Shown here: piece after piece, positions 62,104-64,000 of the stretch
Numbering within the stretch: the stretch's first letter is position 1
How the letters are laid out: each line of letters begins with the position of its first letter
NCBI GenBank assembly: GCA_027083355.1
Contig: JALWOY010000041.1
Span: forward strand, 24,057-88,056
DNA from: Phycisphaerales bacterium
GTDB lineage: Bacteria; Planctomycetota; Phycisphaerae; Phycisphaerales; UBA1924
Length of the DNA stretch: 64,000 bases
Direction of reading: 5' to 3'
The notes under the pieces: generated by a model
What the model was told of the DNA's origin: nothing
Databases searched by the model: none
Seen by the model: only the letters and a program-made list of their open reading frames with translations
Position numbers and translations under genes: made by a program

Positions 62104-62655
62104 TCAATCCCGACGCTCGAAGATGGTCTGTGTCCGCAGCACCGTGCCCGAATCGGCCAGCAGGTGGTAGCACTGGGCGTGCACCTCGTTGTTGTAGCGC
62201 TGCACGTCCACGATCGACATGCACGGGCCGTCGTTGCACTCCCATCGGTGCACCATCGCATCCGCCTCGCGGGCGTAGTCGAGCATCTCGTCGTATGTCG
62301 AACGGAACAGATTCTCGCCCAACTGTTCGGACTGGATCGTGTTGATATACCCGATCTTGTCTTTCGGGAAATGCTGATCCGTCTCGTGCTCGCTCATGCA
62401 CGGGAACCCGTCGACCATGTTCGCCTCGGGGAGCGTCAGCTCCGAAGGGCTGATCACCTCGATGTAACACGCGCCGCCCATCTCGAACCGCAACGCGTGC
62501 CCCCCCGCGAACACCCAGCACTCGAGCTCATACCCGTCGTGCCGGATCACCCGACGCCCCCGCAACTCGAACAACTCCGGGTGCAGCGGTCGCTCGTACA
62601 GGACGAAATTGAATGTTTGTCCTATGTTCTGTAATGCAGACGGGTTCACAGCCAT
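62104..62655 (-). CDS. Conserved-looking protein of unknown function
   Basis: This 183-residue soluble protein starts MAVNPSALQNIGQTFNFVLY. A beta-rich body follows (RRVIRHDGYELECWVFAGGH, ALRFEMGGACYIEVISPSEL, SIVDVQRYNNEVHAQCYHLL) with several Cys and His residues (CMSEHETDQHFPKD, RWECNDGPCMS). GAGGGGAA precedes the ATG at 62655. It has no signal peptide or membrane helix. I do not recognise the family. It is divergent from the gene at 62953 and upstream of ileS on the same strand. Confidence 0.7.
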   Translation of the reverse strand: MAVNPSALQNIGQTFNFVLYERPLHPELFELRGRRVIRHDGYELECWVFAGGHALRFEMGGACYIEVISPSELTLPEANMVDGFPCMSEHETDQHFPKDKIGYINTIQSEQLGENLFRSTYDEMLDYAREADAMVHRWECNDGPCMSIVDVQRYNNEVHAQCYHLLADSGTVLRTQTIFERRD

Positions 62656-62952
62656 GTTTCCCCTCGACGCCGAGCCGTTGTGCGGCCGACTCAGCTTGTG
62701 TTCGCGGCACCGGGCACGGAATGTGCGGGCCGGGCTGCCCGGAAGCCGAATATTTTGTTTCGGGGCGGACAGACAAATCATTGTCCGTCCCTCGTGCGTG
62801 CCATTTCATGTTTATATGGCTTATGTTCGGTTTGCCAAACCAGTTCGCAGGCTCAATATATAAGGAATACGCTCGACGATTCCACTACAAATGGCGTCAT
62901 TTCACATTTTTTTCCCGCCGGAAAGCCCCTTGTTAGCAATCGCTTGAAAAGC
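62656..62952. promoter_or_regulatory. AT-richer divergent promoter region
   Basis: This 297-base gap is clearly lower in G+C than the rest of the window. For the plus-strand gene, TTGCCA at 62832-62837 with ATATAT/TATATA around 62856-62862 (spacer 18-19) could be a sigma-70-type promoter, about 90 bases before the ATG at 62953. The AT-rich stretch may also serve the minus-strand gene. The promoter is a prediction by eye. Confidence 0.35.
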
Positions 62953-64000
62953 ATGGACTTACGACGTCTCATCCCCGCCCGCACACCCCGCGACAAACAG
63001 GAAGCGATCGCATCCCTCCCCCCACTGCTCCGATTGGCGGCCCTCCGCGACGCCATCGCCGTCGCCGGGCCGGAGGAAACCGAAACCTTTGCCCTCGAAT
63101 TGATCGCACTCTGTCAGTACCACACACAACCCGTTCGTCACACCGGATGGAGACCCTTCGACCGCATCCTCGATTCCATCCACGCCAGGAACGAAGCGAG
63201 ACGCGTCGCCGTCGCCCGCAGAGCCGCCGCCATCCTGCTCCGCTCGTGGTCCCGCCTCTCCCCCGACTGCCGATCGATCGCCATGACGGCCGACCGGGTC
63301 GCGTGGTTCGAGATCGCCCGCGGGTGCGTCGGGGATGAAACCGCCGATGACATCGCCGCGTTCATCGAAACAATCGATACACCCGAGGCCCTGCCCATCG
63401 CCGCCCGCCTGCTCTGTGTGGATAACCGCGATGCGGCCGACTGGGCCGAGGCTTTCCTGCTCACGCAGACCGCCCGCGCTCTGGCCGTTCCCCGCCCCGA
63501 TCGACCACGCAGGCTCCTCCGATTCGACACCCCCGGCCCCGGCCCCGACATCGGCACACTCGCCCGGACCCTCGCCGAAACGCTGGATCGCGTGGAATCG
63601 CATGAACACACCGGGCCCGCTCTGGCCGCCCTGCTGCTGCTCGACCGCCCGGTCCCCCCCGAGGGCAACGACCCGACCGCCCCAATCCGGGCGATCGCCG
63701 ACGACGAAAAACACCCGGCATTCCCCGTCCTCCGGCGGATGCTTAAACGCGACGACGCCCCGGCCGTCCGACGCATCGCATGGCGGCTTCTCCGGGATCA
63801 TCCGCTCGCCATGGCCGCCCTGGAGCGCATCGCCCGCTCGGGGGATACACGCCAGCACGACGCCGTCCTCGAACATGCTTACCTGATCCTCAACCCCGCA
63901 CGGGCCGGGCTGACCACCCACCTTGCCACCTCCCCGCCCCCGAACCCCAAGGCCCGCAGACCGATCACCGATTCCGCCCTGCCCCAGACCACCCGTGGCC
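62953..64000 (+). CDS. Large alpha-helical protein, N-terminal part (runs off the window)
   Basis: An uninterrupted frame runs from ATG 62953 to the window end (349 codons so far). The product begins MDLRRLIPARTPRDKQEAIA. It is rich in helices with repeated Ala/Leu/Arg patterns, for example EARRVAVARRAAAILLRSWS, DAPAVRRIAWRLLRDHPLAM and AALERIARSGDTRQHDAVLE, which resemble HEAT-like repeats. No catalytic motif or signal peptide is seen. The codon usage matches the neighbours, which supports coding against the antisense frames present here. The function is unknown. Confidence 0.7.
   Translation, partial: MDLRRLIPARTPRDKQEAIASLPPLLRLAALRDAIAVAGPEETETFALELIALCQYHTQPVRHTGWRPFDRILDSIHARNEARRVAVARRAAAILLRSWSRLSPDCRSIAMTADRVAWFEIARGCVGDETADDIAAFIETIDTPEALPIAARLLCVDNRDAADWAEAFLLTQTARALAVPRPDRPRRLLRFDTPGPGPDIGTLARTLAETLDRVESHEHTGPALAALLLLDRPVPPEGNDPTAPIRAIADDEKHPAFPVLRRMLKRDDAPAVRRIAWRLLRDHPLAMAALERIARSGDTRQHDAVLEHAYLILNPARAGLTTHLATSPPPNPKARRPITDSALPQTTRG

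Overview
The window is about two-thirds G+C, gene-dense DNA that I read as a chromosomal piece of a planctomycete, most likely class Phycisphaerae. The clues are Phycisphaerae-style zinc-ribbon proteins (CxxCxYxLxG...CPECG), a secreted protein ending in a GC-type dockerin-like tail, a pseudopilin-like protein ending in an H-X9-DG motif, many genes without a clear Shine-Dalgarno site, and several families of short palindromic repeats. This assignment is inference; there is no rRNA or tRNA gene to test it. The cell is probably flagellated (fliD, fliS). I saw no CRISPR array, complete insertion sequence, prophage or tRNA.

Layout. 0-10 kb: aldehyde dehydrogenase, secreted dockerin-tailed protein, a methyltransferase coupled to a small zinc-ribbon membrane protein, an ABC exporter pair, prfA, metF and a pseudopilin-like protein. 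10-22 kb: THUMP-like methyltransferase, glgP, an M24 peptidase followed by accB-accC (fatty acid synthesis), a second M24 peptidase and uvrA. 22-29 kb: a minus-strand run of NCS1 permease, AGXT2-like aminotransferase and dihydropyrimidinase that looks like part of reductive pyrimidine catabolism, then an M42 peptidase and a YgfZ-like protein. 30-35 kb: ribD, a divergent RNase HII-like protein and a 913-residue coiled-coil lipoprotein. 35-47 kb: a plus-strand operon of three SPFH/band-7 proteins, an ABC ATPase with an acidic tail, an ABC permease and a membrane-anchored helical-repeat protein, with a second ABC permease divergent from it. 47-64 kb: arabinose-5-phosphate isomerase, scpA, a PqaA-like hydrolase, gatC, an EF-hand lipoprotein, fliS-fliD, two membrane-anchored proteins, an M24/GNAT chimera, ileS, an unknown protein and the start of another that runs off the end.

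The most unusual signals are these. (1) Palindromic repeats that also occur between genes are inserted in frame inside coding sequences: two different families inside ileS, one in uvrA and one in a methyltransferase. (2) A ~242-bp repeat fills two convergent gene junctions 36 kb apart and supplies stop codons to the flanking genes. (3) About 218 bp of the start of an aminopeptidase gene has been copied onto the front of a GNAT acetyltransferase, giving a chimeric ORF. (4) A three-SPFH/ABC cluster forms a coherent but unassigned membrane system. Repeat identities were judged by eye, not by alignment software.
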